A program made the position numbers and the translations under genes. A stretch of 64,000 nt of DNA, from the NCBI GenBank assembly GCA_964484935.1, contig CAZAFW010000001.1, forward strand, positions 1-64,000, read 5' to 3'. The notes beneath the pieces are model-generated. The model was not told the origin of the DNA. It ran no database searches and saw nothing but the letters and a program-made list of their open reading frames with translations. Positions 16,799-25,618 of this stretch are shown piece after piece. Source of the stretch: BM714 sp964484935. Lineage in GTDB: Bacteria; Bacillota; Clostridia; Peptostreptococcales; BM714. Each line of letters starts with the position of its first letter. Position 1 is the first letter of the stretch.

Positions 16799-18127
16799 AT
16801 GAATTTCCAAAATATAATTATGAAAAAAAGAAACGGAATTGAACTTGAAGATAATGAAATCCGTTTCTTTGTCAATGGATACACTAATGGTGAAATACCG
16901 GATTATCAGGTTTCCGCTTTATTGATGGCCGTTTATTTTAACGGACTGAATGAAAGGGAAACTCTTTCTTTAACCAAAGAAATGCTTTATTCCGGTGAAA
17001 CTGTCGATTTGTCCGCAATAGAAGGAATAAAAGTTGACAAACACAGCACAGGCGGAGTGGGAGATACCACTTCAATGATAGTTGCCCCCCTTGTGGCATC
17101 TTGCGGAGTGCCTGTTGCCAAAATGTCCGGAAGAGGTCTTGGCCACACTGGCGGAACAATAGACAAACTTGAATCCATCCCAGGATTCAAGGTCGAGCTT
17201 TCAATTGCTGATTTCATCGAGCAAGTCAAACAACATAAACTGGCTCTTATAGGTCAAACGGGGAATCTGGCCCCAGCAGACAAAAAATTATATGCACTCA
17301 GGGACGTTACAGCCACTGTTGAAAATATTTCCCTGATAGCGAGCAGCATAATGAGCAAGAAATTGGCGGCAGGAAGCGATGCCATAGTACTTGACGTTAA
17401 AATAGGCCATGGCGCATTCATGCAAACCTTGGATGAAGCTGTTGAATTGGCAAAAACAATGGTTGAGATCGGCGGTGGAATGAACCGCAAGGTCGTCGCC
17501 CTTGTCACAAATATGGACCAGCCTCTCGGTTTTGCGATAGGCAATGCGCTCGAAGTCAAAGAAGCCCTTCAGGTGCTTGGAGGAAAAGGCCCTTCCGACT
17601 TGAAGGAGCTCTGTTTGAGACTCTCTTCTGAAATGATATCGTTTGGACTTAAAATCGATTCTGTTTCAGCTAGAAAGAAGGCTGAGGAAAGTCTTGATTC
17701 AGGAAAAGCATTGGCTAAATTTTTTGATTTCATCGAAGCCCAGGGTGGAGATATCGATTATTTGAAGAACCCATCAAAATTGCCGTCATCTGAAAAGACA
17801 ATTGATGTCGTTTCTCCCAAAACCGGTTATATTAAAGGAATAAACGCTCTCGAATTGGGCTATTGCGCGATGAGTTTGGGGGCGGGACGAGAAAAGAAGA
17901 CAAGCAAACTGGATTATGCTTCAGGAATACTTTTAAATGCAAAGAACGGAGATTTTGTGGCCAAAGACCAAATTCTAGCAAAGTTGCACCTCTCGAATTC
18001 ATTGGAATACGATTCCGAGATTGAATCAAGGGTTTTGGATTCTTTTTTAATCGATTCCGACAAACCCGATTCATCTACAAAACTGGTTCTCGCAAGAGTC
18101 TCTGAATATTCAACCGATTATTATTGA
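16799..18127 (+). CDS. pdp: Pyrimidine-nucleoside phosphorylase
   Basis: 442 residues, three domains as in Pdp/DeoA: helical N-terminal part (IIMKKRNGIELEDNEI), phosphate and nucleoside site with DKHSTGGVGDTTS and KMSGRGLGHTGGT, and the C-terminal beta domain. It cleaves uridine, thymidine or deoxyuridine with phosphate. Strong AGGAGG site (GAAGGAGGAG) before the ATG. Follows xerD by 20 nt. The length and sequence fit Pdp better than the thymidine-specific DeoA. Confidence 0.94.
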   Translation: MNFQNIIMKKRNGIELEDNEIRFFVNGYTNGEIPDYQVSALLMAVYFNGLNERETLSLTKEMLYSGETVDLSAIEGIKVDKHSTGGVGDTTSMIVAPLVASCGVPVAKMSGRGLGHTGGTIDKLESIPGFKVELSIADFIEQVKQHKLALIGQTGNLAPADKKLYALRDVTATVENISLIASSIMSKKLAAGSDAIVLDVKIGHGAFMQTLDEAVELAKTMVEIGGGMNRKVVALVTNMDQPLGFAIGNALEVKEALQVLGGKGPSDLKELCLRLSSEMISFGLKIDSVSARKKAEESLDSGKALAKFFDFIEAQGGDIDYLKNPSKLPSSEKTIDVVSPKTGYIKGINALELGYCAMSLGAGREKKTSKLDYASGILLNAKNGDFVAKDQILAKLHLSNSLEYDSEIESRVLDSFLIDSDKPDSSTKLVLARVSEYSTDYY

Positions 18128-18139
18128 AGGCGGCACTGT

Positions 18140-19393
18140 ATGAATCTGTCATCCCTACTGAATAAGCGAAAAAATCTATTGGGCCTCCTAAGAATATTTT
18201 CAGATTGCCATATCAACGAAGACGGTCGAATTTATCTTGTCGGCGGAGCAGTACGTGATTTAATTCTGGGAAATGATAAAATACGCGATCTGGACATTTT
18301 GATTACTTCCGGACAGCCATGCGAATATGCCGAATGCCTTAAAAAAACAATCTTTGTCGATAGAATAATAAAAGAGCATAAATTCAACACCGTAAAACTC
18401 GTTGCCGAATACATGGGTGAAAGCTTTTCAATAGATATAAACCATACAAGAATAGAAAATTATGCCAATCCCGGAAATCTTCCTGAAATCAAATGGGTGG
18501 ATTCCCTTTTTTATGATATGCAAAGACGCGATTTCTCCATAAATTCAATTGCTATGTCAATTAACAATGACAGTTTCGGAGAAATTTTGAATTATTCAAA
18601 CGGAATAAATGATTTAATAGACAAAAGCATGCGGATTCTTCATGAAAAGAGTTTTCAAGATGATCCATCGAGATTGATAAGATTAATAAGGTATAGAGAA
18701 AGACTTGGTTTCGAAATCGAAAACAAAACAAAATCGCTTTTCAATAAAGCCGTTTCAGAAGATTATTTGAAACACATAAGCAAGGACAGAATTTATAATG
18801 AAATGGTTAAATGCCTTAACGAAGATAATTCTCACCGTTTTTTCAACTCTTTTAATTCTTTCGGACTATTCAACGAATTCAATTTCGATACATCCGACCT
18901 TGAACGCTTTGAAAAATGCACAGACAACAAAAAAAATGAAGTGTGGATCTCATCAGACCGGATCCTGTTGAAACTATTGTTGCTTAAAAGTCCTTTGTTT
19001 TTGATATGCAATATACCCGGCAACTATAAAAAATGTCTTGAAAACCATATCGCCAATTCAATCTATTGGAAGAATGCCATACTTTCATCAAAGTCCAACA
19101 GTGAACTTTATCAAATCGCATCGTCTATACCCGATGAATCATTGACCGCAATTGCCTTTTCAAACTTTCCGGGAAATGACTTATGGATTTTAATAAATAA
19201 CTATTTGAAATCATTAAAAGATATGAAAACCAATTTGACAGGAAAAGACTTGATTTCAATGGGAATCAATCCAGGCAAGAGAATACGCATGCTTCTTGAT
19301 GAAATTTTGCTATGCAGAATGGACGGAATCATATCAGACAACCGCGAAGCTGAGATAGAATTCATAGAAAATAAACTTGGAAGGAATGTGTGA
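18140..19393 (+). CDS. cca: CCA tRNA nucleotidyltransferase / poly(A) polymerase family
   Basis: 417 residues. The class II nucleotidyltransferase head shows VGGAVRDLILG and the metal-binding RDLDIL, then RRDFSINSIAM and the neck region with DDPSRLIRLIRYRERLG. The tail lacks an obvious HD domain. It adds or repairs the CCA end of tRNA, or part of it if the cell splits the job between CC- and A-adding enzymes, which cannot be decided here. Sequence is AT-rich and Ser/Asn-rich towards the 3' end. Confidence 0.88.
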   Translation: MNLSSLLNKRKNLLGLLRIFSDCHINEDGRIYLVGGAVRDLILGNDKIRDLDILITSGQPCEYAECLKKTIFVDRIIKEHKFNTVKLVAEYMGESFSIDINHTRIENYANPGNLPEIKWVDSLFYDMQRRDFSINSIAMSINNDSFGEILNYSNGINDLIDKSMRILHEKSFQDDPSRLIRLIRYRERLGFEIENKTKSLFNKAVSEDYLKHISKDRIYNEMVKCLNEDNSHRFFNSFNSFGLFNEFNFDTSDLERFEKCTDNKKNEVWISSDRILLKLLLLKSPLFLICNIPGNYKKCLENHIANSIYWKNAILSSKSNSELYQIASSIPDESLTAIAFSNFPGNDLWILINNYLKSLKDMKTNLTGKDLISMGINPGKRIRMLLDEILLCRMDGIISDNREAEIEFIENKLGRNV

Positions 19394-19396
19394 GAA

Positions 19397-20155
19397 ATGG
19401 ATTATTTGATTGAAGTCGAACAATTTTCTGGTCCTTTCGATTTGCTTTTTCACTTAATCGAAAAGAATGAAATAAACCTTCATGATTTGCCTATATCTGA
19501 AATAACATCTCAATACATTGAGCAATTGAATCTTATGGAAATTATTGATTTAGACGATCTCAGCGAATTCATGCTACTTGCCGCAACTCTGCTTGAAATA
19601 AAATCCAAAATGCTTCTTCCCGAAAAATACGACAAAGACCCGGAGTCGAAAGAAGACCCAAGGGATGAATTGGTTCAAAAGCTTATTGAGTACAGCAAGT
19701 TCAAGAATTTGTCATTGATGTTTGATAAAAGGGAACATGCCTATTCAAAAGTTATTTACAGAAAAAATATGCCAAGCGATGTCTTAAACTTAACTACAAA
19801 ACTGCATCAAGACATCGATTTCGATTTTTCAGAAAATGCTCTTATAAACGCTTTAGCTGAATTGTTGTCCAAATTGGATTCAATAGACCATAACAGAAAA
19901 AAATATTTCGATCAAATAAAACCGGATGCATGGACTGTAGAAGACAAGATAGGGCATATCCGAAATCTCTTTGTCGACCACACAACAATGGCATTCGAAA
20001 AGCTGTTTCATCCGGATTCGACACGAGGAGAAATAATTGCAACTTTCCTGGCCTTGCTCGAATTAATAAGAACAGGAGAAATAAAGGTTCTCCAGAAACA
20101 TATTTTCGACAGCATACAAATAACAAAATCAGAGGCAGGTGAAATTTTAATATGA
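19397..20155 (+). CDS. scpA: Segregation and condensation protein A
   Basis: 252 residues of the kleisin family: N-terminal FSGPFDLLFHLIEKNEINL and DLPISEITSQYI bind the SMC neck, acidic middle, and a C-terminal winged helix ending in IRTGEIKVLQ. With ScpB and SMC it organises and segregates the chromosome. Overlaps scpB by 4 nt. Confidence 0.95.
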   Translation: MDYLIEVEQFSGPFDLLFHLIEKNEINLHDLPISEITSQYIEQLNLMEIIDLDDLSEFMLLAATLLEIKSKMLLPEKYDKDPESKEDPRDELVQKLIEYSKFKNLSLMFDKREHAYSKVIYRKNMPSDVLNLTTKLHQDIDFDFSENALINALAELLSKLDSIDHNRKKYFDQIKPDAWTVEDKIGHIRNLFVDHTTMAFEKLFHPDSTRGEIIATFLALLELIRTGEIKVLQKHIFDSIQITKSEAGEILI

Positions 20156-20694
20156 ACAACCAGGAAGTCAAATCAATCTTGGAGTCAGTGCTTTTCATTT
20201 CAACCGAACCAGTCACAGTCAACCAGTTCAGCCGTCTGCTTGAAGTTGGCAAGAATCAGATTTCCGATTGCCTTGAAGAGCTTAAAAACTCATACTCGGA
20301 ACAAAGAGGAATAAGACTTGTTTCCGTAAACGACGGTTACCAATTCTCAACAAACAGCTGCAATTATTTCTATATTGAACGTTTCTGCAAAAATATCAAC
20401 CTCAAGAAGTTATCGCAGCAAGCTCTGGAAGTATTGTCAATAGTCGCATACAAGCAACCCATAACAAAGGGCGGAATAGAAATGATAAGAGGAGTGCAAT
20501 CCTCCGGAGTAGTAAATACCCTCCTTGAAAAAGGATTCATAAAGATAACAGGTCAATTGGATAAAATTGGGAGGCCTTTGCTCTACGGAACTACCGACAA
20601 CTTTTTAAAAGCCTTCGGATTTGCTTCACTTGAGGATTTGCCTGATATTAACTCTTTCCAAAACGCCGATTTGTTCATGAACCTGAAGGAATAG
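20152..20694 (+). CDS. scpB: Segregation and condensation protein B
   Basis: 180 residues with two winged-helix domains; LESVLFISTEPVT near the start and LSQQALEVLSIVAYKQPITK plus EMIRGVQSSGVV in the second domain are characteristic. Partner of ScpA in the SMC complex. The gene is translationally coupled to scpA and followed 2 nt later by rluB, the common Firmicutes order (spmAB, often between scpB and rluB in spore formers, is not present). Confidence 0.95.
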   Translation: MNNQEVKSILESVLFISTEPVTVNQFSRLLEVGKNQISDCLEELKNSYSEQRGIRLVSVNDGYQFSTNSCNYFYIERFCKNINLKKLSQQALEVLSIVAYKQPITKGGIEMIRGVQSSGVVNTLLEKGFIKITGQLDKIGRPLLYGTTDNFLKAFGFASLEDLPDINSFQNADLFMNLKE

Positions 20695-20696
20695 CC

Positions 20697-21392
20697 ATGC
20701 GACTGCAAAAATATATTTCAAGAGCCGGATATGCATCCAGAAGAAAAGCTGAATCATTCATAAGAGAAGGAAGTGTAAAAGTAAATGGATTGACTGTTAC
20801 AGAAATGGGCGTGAAAATCAATCCTGATAAAGACACTGTGTCCGTAAGTGGCACTATGCTCCATTTAAAGCAACAAATGGTGTACATACTGCTCAACAAG
20901 CCGGAGGGGGTCGTCACAACCTTGTCCGACAATTTCAACCGCGCCATTGTAACTGATTTCATAGACACGAATGTACGCATATTTCCAGTAGGAAGATTGG
21001 ATTACGACTCCAAAGGACTTGTCCTCATGACCAATGACGGTGAATTGACCAATGCGCTTACACATCCCAAGCATCATGTTCCAAAAAAATATCTGGTTTG
21101 CATAAACAAGTCTCTGTCATCTAAAGAAATTGTTCTTTTTAAAAACGGAATTGATATTGGAGGATATATAACCGCAAAATGCAATATCATTCAAAAAAGC
21201 CCTCTTTGCTATGAAATAACACTTTATGAAGGAAAAAACAGGCAAATCAGAAGAATGTTCTCGTATTTTGACCGTGATGTAGTTTCCCTTCAGAGAATTG
21301 CAATCGGCAAAATAGGGATAGGGGCTCTCAAGGAAGGGAATTGGCGACATTTAAAAAAGGACGAAGTCGAATATCTCAAAAATATCGATTGA
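20697..21392 (+). CDS. rluB: 23S rRNA pseudouridine synthase RluB-type
   Basis: 231 residues: an S4 RNA-binding domain (1-60, MRLQKYISRAGYASRRKAE) and an RsuA/RluB catalytic domain with the active-site Asp in GRLDYDSKGLVLMTNDGEL and NRQIRRMF. It isomerises a uridine of 23S rRNA (RluB-type) near the peptidyl-transferase centre; RsuA/RluE specificity is not excluded. Confidence 0.92.
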   Translation: MRLQKYISRAGYASRRKAESFIREGSVKVNGLTVTEMGVKINPDKDTVSVSGTMLHLKQQMVYILLNKPEGVVTTLSDNFNRAIVTDFIDTNVRIFPVGRLDYDSKGLVLMTNDGELTNALTHPKHHVPKKYLVCINKSLSSKEIVLFKNGIDIGGYITAKCNIIQKSPLCYEITLYEGKNRQIRRMFSYFDRDVVSLQRIAIGKIGIGALKEGNWRHLKKDEVEYLKNID

Positions 21393-21404
21393 AAGAAGGG
21401 TGCT

Positions 21405-21977
21405 TTGAAATTGAATACAGACCACAACAATGTTGTGAAAATTAAAAACATTATTATAGAAAGCATGCTTGGCCCTGGCGGATTTGCGGTGGATGCTACA
21501 GCCGGAAACGGAAACGATTCGCTTTTGCTTTCCGATACGGTTGGTAAAAATGGGAAAGTTTTGAGTTTTGACATTCAGGAATCGGCAATTTCAAATTCCC
21601 ATTCATTGTTGAAGTCCAAGGCAAAATACAATAATTATAGATTCGTTTGCGATTGCCATACCAGATTAAGTGAATATATAGACGAACCTGTAGACATTTT
21701 TGTCTACAATCTCGGGTATCTTCCCGGGGGCGACAAATCAAAAACCACAACCGCTGAAAATACGATTATTTCAATCAAAACTGCCATGTCCCTGCTAAAA
21801 ATAAAAGGCGGCCTGTTGATTGTTTCTTATCCTGGACACGAAAGCGGATACCGTGAAGAAAAAGCAATACGTTTATTTTCTGAAGAATTGGACCAACGGA
21901 AATGGTCTGTACTGAGATCCGAATTCATAAATCAAGTCAATTCTCCTCCAGTATTGTATTTCATTCAAAAGAGGTGA
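21405..21977 (+). CDS. mnmM: YtqB-like SAM-dependent methyltransferase (MnmM type)
   Basis: 190 residues starting with TTG after GAAGGG. Rossmann methyltransferase motif I is VDATAGNGNDSLLL, followed by motif II acid FDIQ. The family block NLGYLPGGDKS and later SYPGHESGYREE identify PF06962/YtqB. YtqB of Bacillus has been assigned the last methylation of mnm5(s2)U34 in tRNA; older names call it rRNA methylase. Function is transferred by family membership only. Confidence 0.75.
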   Translation: MKLNTDHNNVVKIKNIIIESMLGPGGFAVDATAGNGNDSLLLSDTVGKNGKVLSFDIQESAISNSHSLLKSKAKYNNYRFVCDCHTRLSEYIDEPVDIFVYNLGYLPGGDKSKTTTAENTIISIKTAMSLLKIKGGLLIVSYPGHESGYREEKAIRLFSEELDQRKWSVLRSEFINQVNSPPVLYFIQKR

Positions 21978-21981
21978 GCAA

Positions 21982-22731
21982 ATGAAATTGCTAATTACAA
22001 ACGACGATGGAATCAATTCCAAGGCAATGCTGGGTTTAGCCGACTTCATGTCGAAACGCGGACACGAAGTAACCCTTGTGGCTCCCGAAGTTGAAATGAG
22101 CGCTGTAAGCCATGCAATTACAATGCACGACCCCATTAGAGTCAAAAAATTGCTTTCAAAAAATTCGTGCATCTCTTATTCAATAAACGGAACCCCTGCA
22201 GATTGCGTAAAAATAGCATTGGAAGTCATAATGGGAAAAAAACCCGATTGGATAATTTCTGGAATCAACAAGGGTCTTAACCTCGGTTCCGATATATTTT
22301 ATTCCGGCACTCTTTCAGCGGCAATGGAAGGGTGGCTTCACGGCATTCCGTCTTTAGCTCTTTCATCGCCTGTAAATCAAAGTGCAGATTTTGCTTTTAT
22401 GAATGGGTTTTTCAACAACTACATTTTAGAACCTTTAATTAAAAAAGAATGCAAAGGTCTTTTCAACATCAACTTTCCCAATTCTGACAATTTCAGCGAA
22501 ATAAAGATAACCGAACTCGGTATGCTCAAGTATGTCAATATATACAATGAGAGGGTAGATCCAAGGGGAAACACTTACTACTGGCTGTCGGGTGAAATTT
22601 CGAATGAAGTAAAAAACAAAATCGCAACAGACGTTTACGCTATAGAAAATGGATTTGTTTCCGTTACGCCCATAAACACGGACATGACCGATTACGACAT
22701 GATTCCGGTTCTGAAAAATTGCTTGCGTTAA
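21982..22731 (+). CDS. surE: 5'/3'-nucleotidase SurE
   Basis: 249 residues. N-terminal LLITNDDGINS supplies the metal-binding Asp pair, SAVSHAITM the Ser/Asn region, NGTPADCVKIA and SGINKGLNLGSDIFYSGT complete the active site. It hydrolyses nucleoside monophosphates and some exopolyphosphates. Last gene of the xerD-surE run; the next 150 bp holds a dyad and a promoter rather than a classical terminator. Confidence 0.95.
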   Translation: MKLLITNDDGINSKAMLGLADFMSKRGHEVTLVAPEVEMSAVSHAITMHDPIRVKKLLSKNSCISYSINGTPADCVKIALEVIMGKKPDWIISGINKGLNLGSDIFYSGTLSAAMEGWLHGIPSLALSSPVNQSADFAFMNGFFNNYILEPLIKKECKGLFNINFPNSDNFSEIKITELGMLKYVNIYNERVDPRGNTYYWLSGEISNEVKNKIATDVYAIENGFVSVTPINTDMTDYDMIPVLKNCLR

Positions 22732-22738
22732 TTTCTTT

Positions 22739-22776
22739 GGATAACTGCTTACATGTATACTTGTAATTTGTTATCC
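22739..22776. promoter_or_regulatory. Large dyad (operator or hairpin) before the 2-oxoacid oxidoreductase operon
   Basis: A 38-bp interval with twofold symmetry: GGATAAC (22739-22745) mirrors GTTATCC (22770-22776) and an inner near-palindrome TACATGTATACTTGTA (22750-22765) is centred on GTATAC. 15 of 19 positions per arm match. There is no T-run after it, so it is a poor terminator; a protein-binding site is an alternative. Confidence 0.5.
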
Positions 22777-22846
22777 AATATTATTTGCATACAATTGCAA
22801 GATTTTATTCATTATAAGTAATATAATCGCATTTATGAAATATTTA

Positions 22847-22875
22847 TTGCATACATCATTTATGTTTGTTATATT
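22847..22875 (+). promoter_or_regulatory. SigA-type promoter of the 2-oxoacid:ferredoxin oxidoreductase operon
   Basis: TTGCAT (22847-22852), 17-bp spacer, TATATT (22870-22875). Transcription would start near 22882, which supports a TTG start codon at 22910 rather than the ATG at 22886. Confidence 0.6.
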
Positions 22876-22909
22876 TTATATATAGATGAATCGAAAGGAG
22901 CTAAGCGAC

Positions 22910-23122
22910 TTGAAAAAAGATAAAACGAAATTAAAACTCAAAATCAAGAAAGAATGGTGCAAAGGTTGCGGCATTTGTGCGGCATTTTGTCCCAAGAATG
23001 TACTTGAAGTCCAAAATGGCAAAATAGCGATTGTTAACGATGAATGTATAAAATGTGGACTTTGCGAACAAAGATGTCCAGATTTTGCCATATACTTGGA
23101 AGGAGAAGATACTGATGAATAA
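22910..23122 (+). CDS. korD: 2-oxoacid:ferredoxin oxidoreductase, ferredoxin-like delta subunit
   Basis: 70 residues with two [4Fe-4S] motifs, CKGCGICAAFCP and CIKCGLCEQRCP. It carries electrons within or out of the oxidoreductase complex. Start choice: AAAGGAG at 22894-22900 is correctly placed for TTG at 22910, whereas the ATG at 22886 would have almost no leader given the promoter at 22847-22875. Overlap of 8 nt with the alpha gene. The DABC order is typical of 2-oxoglutarate/branched-chain 2-oxoacid enzymes; the substrate is not proven. Confidence 0.85.
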   Translation: MKKDKTKLKLKIKKEWCKGCGICAAFCPKNVLEVQNGKIAIVNDECIKCGLCEQRCPDFAIYLEGEDTDE

Positions 23123-24251
23123 TAATTTCAAACTTATGCAGGGAAATGAAGCTTGCATTGAAGGCGCCCTTTACGCCGGAATGCGTTTTTATTCAGGATA
23201 TCCCATAACGCCTTCAACGGAGCTGATGGAAAAATCCGCTGTGAGATTACCTTTGATGGGCGGCAAATTCATACAGATGGAAGACGAAATAGGCGGAATA
23301 GCGGCAGCTATCGGCGCTTCGCTCACAGGTCTCAAATCTATGACAGGAACTAGCGGACCCGGTTTTTCATTAAAACAGGAAAATATAGGATATGCGGCTA
23401 TTACGGAAGTTCCGCTGGTAGTTGTAAACATACAAAGGGGCGGCCCTAGCACAGGACTGCCGACTTCGCCGGCTCAGGGAGACGTAATGCAGGCAATGTG
23501 GGGAACACACGGCGACCATCCTGTGATAGCCCTAAGCCCGTCTTCTGTAAGGGAAATGTTTGAACTCACCGTCAGAGCTTTCAATTTGGCTGAAAAATAC
23601 AGAACTCCAGTCATACTCCTGGCAGACGAAATAGTCGGACACATGAGGGAGAAAATAGTTATGCCGGAAGTCGGCGAACTAGAAGTGCTTGACCGTAAAG
23701 AACCGGCTTCAAACCAGGAAAACTATTTGCCCTACGCTGTTGAAGAAGGGTCTTATGTGCCTGAAATAGCATCATTTGGAAAGGGATACAGATTTCATGT
23801 AACAGGATTGATGCATGACGAAACAGGTTTCCCAAGCAACAATACTGAAAATGCCGGGAAATTGCTTGACCGCCTGATGGCAAAAATCAGCGAAAACAAG
23901 GGCGACATCATTGATTTTGAGGAATATATGACCGAAGATGCCGATATTATAATACTTGGTTACGGCGGTACTGCAAGATCAGTAAAGAACTCTGTGAAAG
24001 ACCTTAGGCGACAAGGCATAAAAGCCGGAATGTTCAGACCCAAAACAATTTGGCCTTTCCCTGAAAAAAGGGTCAAAGAATTGAGCAAGAAGGCAAAGGC
24101 CATACTCGTTGCCGAATTGAATTTGGGCCAGTATGTGCTCGAAGTTGAAAGAGTGGTCAAAAACAACTGCAAACTTGGATTTGTTGGAAAAGCCAACGGA
24201 GAAGTCCTTATGCCTGATGAAATAACAGCAAAAGCAAAGGAGGTCCTCTAA
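23115..24251 (+). CDS. korA: 2-oxoacid:ferredoxin oxidoreductase subunit alpha
   Basis: 378 residues from the ATG at 23115 (GGAAGGAGAAG upstream). The pyrimidine-binding transketolase domain shows GNEACIEGALYAGMRFYSGY, ITPSTELME and SGPGFSLKQENIGYA; domain II is C-terminal (IILGYGGTARSV). Together with KorB and thiamine diphosphate it oxidatively decarboxylates a 2-oxoacid to an acyl-CoA and reduces ferredoxin, a core step of amino-acid fermentation or reductive biosynthesis in anaerobes. 2-oxoglutarate is my best guess, 2-oxoisovalerate is possible. Confidence 0.88.
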   Translation: MNNNFKLMQGNEACIEGALYAGMRFYSGYPITPSTELMEKSAVRLPLMGGKFIQMEDEIGGIAAAIGASLTGLKSMTGTSGPGFSLKQENIGYAAITEVPLVVVNIQRGGPSTGLPTSPAQGDVMQAMWGTHGDHPVIALSPSSVREMFELTVRAFNLAEKYRTPVILLADEIVGHMREKIVMPEVGELEVLDRKEPASNQENYLPYAVEEGSYVPEIASFGKGYRFHVTGLMHDETGFPSNNTENAGKLLDRLMAKISENKGDIIDFEEYMTEDADIIILGYGGTARSVKNSVKDLRRQGIKAGMFRPKTIWPFPEKRVKELSKKAKAILVAELNLGQYVLEVERVVKNNCKLGFVGKANGEVLMPDEITAKAKEVL

Positions 24252-24253
24252 TC

Positions 24254-25081
24254 ATGGCAAGTGCATTGATTGAAAAATATATGCGTTCGGATAAATTTCC
24301 ACATATGTGGTGTCCAGGGTGCGGACATGGAATTATTATGAGATCCATAATAGAAGCAATTGACAGATTGGGATTTGAAAAGGACAAAGTGTGTGTAGTT
24401 TCAGGAATCGGATGCTCATCGAGAGCACCTGGATACATGGATTTCAACACGCTTCATACAACTCACGGGAGGGCTTTGCCTTTTGCCACAGGAATCAAGC
24501 TTGCCAACCCCGACCTTCATGTAATTGTAGTTTCGGGCGACGGAGACTCGTCGGCCATTGGTGGAAATCATCTTATTCATGCTGCAAGAAGAAACATCGA
24601 CATTACTACTATTGTATTCAACAACAACATATACGGAATGACAGGCGGTCAATATTCCCCTACAACACCCACAAATTATTTTGGGACTACAGCTCCTTAC
24701 GGAAACATTGACAGAAGCTTTGACATAGCACAGCTTGCAGGGGCCGCCGGTGCCACATATACTGCACGATCCACTGTATTCCACGTTCCCCAACTTACAA
24801 ATTATATCGAAAAAGCATTGAATAAAAAAGGGTTCTCTTTGGTTGAAGCCATTTCGACGTGTCCTACTAGTTTTGGACGAAGAAACAAAAAAGGCGATGC
24901 GGTTGATATGATAAAATGGCTCAGAGATTCTGCAGTGACGACAACAAAAGCTTCAAAAATGTCTGCTGATGAAATGGATGGGAAATTTACTATCGGTGAA
25001 TTCATAGACACTGAAGCTCCTGAATATGTTGAACAATATGATAAGTTGATTGAAAGACTTAAAGGAGAGGATGACGAATGA
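24254..25081 (+). CDS. korB: 2-oxoacid:ferredoxin oxidoreductase subunit beta
   Basis: 275 residues binding thiamine diphosphate: WCPGCGHGII at the N-terminus, VVSGDGDSSAIGGNH and NNNIYGMTGGQYSPTTP give the GDG...N site. AAAGGAGG precedes the ATG at 24254. The stop overlaps the gamma gene start by 4 nt. Confidence 0.92.
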   Translation: MASALIEKYMRSDKFPHMWCPGCGHGIIMRSIIEAIDRLGFEKDKVCVVSGIGCSSRAPGYMDFNTLHTTHGRALPFATGIKLANPDLHVIVVSGDGDSSAIGGNHLIHAARRNIDITTIVFNNNIYGMTGGQYSPTTPTNYFGTTAPYGNIDRSFDIAQLAGAAGATYTARSTVFHVPQLTNYIEKALNKKGFSLVEAISTCPTSFGRRNKKGDAVDMIKWLRDSAVTTTKASKMSADEMDGKFTIGEFIDTEAPEYVEQYDKLIERLKGEDDE

Positions 25082-25614
25082 TGGCTCAAAAAGAAATCCG
25101 GTTGACCGGCTCTGGTGGACAAGGACTAATATTAGCTGGTATAATACTGGCAGAAGCTGCTTTGCTTCAGGGAGACAATGCCGTTCAGTCACAATCTTAC
25201 GGTCCGGAAGCAAGAGGCGGGGCCAGCAAGTCAGAAGTTATTATCAGCAAAGAGGATATAGATTTTCCTAAAGTCAACAAAGCCGATATTTTACTTTCAC
25301 TTACACAAATTGCCTACGACAAGTACAAGAAGTCCACAAAAGAATCAGCTACTGTAATTGTGGACTCTTCAATCAACATAGACAAAACGTTGAAAGTGGA
25401 AAAAATAATTAAAATCCCCATAATTGAAACAGCATCAAACAAAGTCGGAAAATCAATTGTTTCAAACATAGTAGCTTTGGGAGCCATTCAGGAAGCAACT
25501 CATATTGTAGATCAGGATTTTCTTGAAAAAGCTGTTCTGAACAGGGTTCCCGCAAAATTCAAAGACTTGAATCGCAAAGCATTGTCTGAAGGGTTCAATC
25601 TTATAAAAGAGTGA
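25078..25614 (+). CDS. korC: 2-oxoacid:ferredoxin oxidoreductase subunit gamma
   Basis: 178 residues, gamma subunit fold with RLTGSGGQGLILAGIILAEA and YGPEARGGASKSEV. It completes the four-subunit enzyme. Translationally coupled to korB; the regulator follows after 4 nt. Confidence 0.9.
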   Translation: MMAQKEIRLTGSGGQGLILAGIILAEAALLQGDNAVQSQSYGPEARGGASKSEVIISKEDIDFPKVNKADILLSLTQIAYDKYKKSTKESATVIVDSSINIDKTLKVEKIIKIPIIETASNKVGKSIVSNIVALGAIQEATHIVDQDFLEKAVLNRVPAKFKDLNRKALSEGFNLIKE

Positions 25615-25618
25615 TGTC

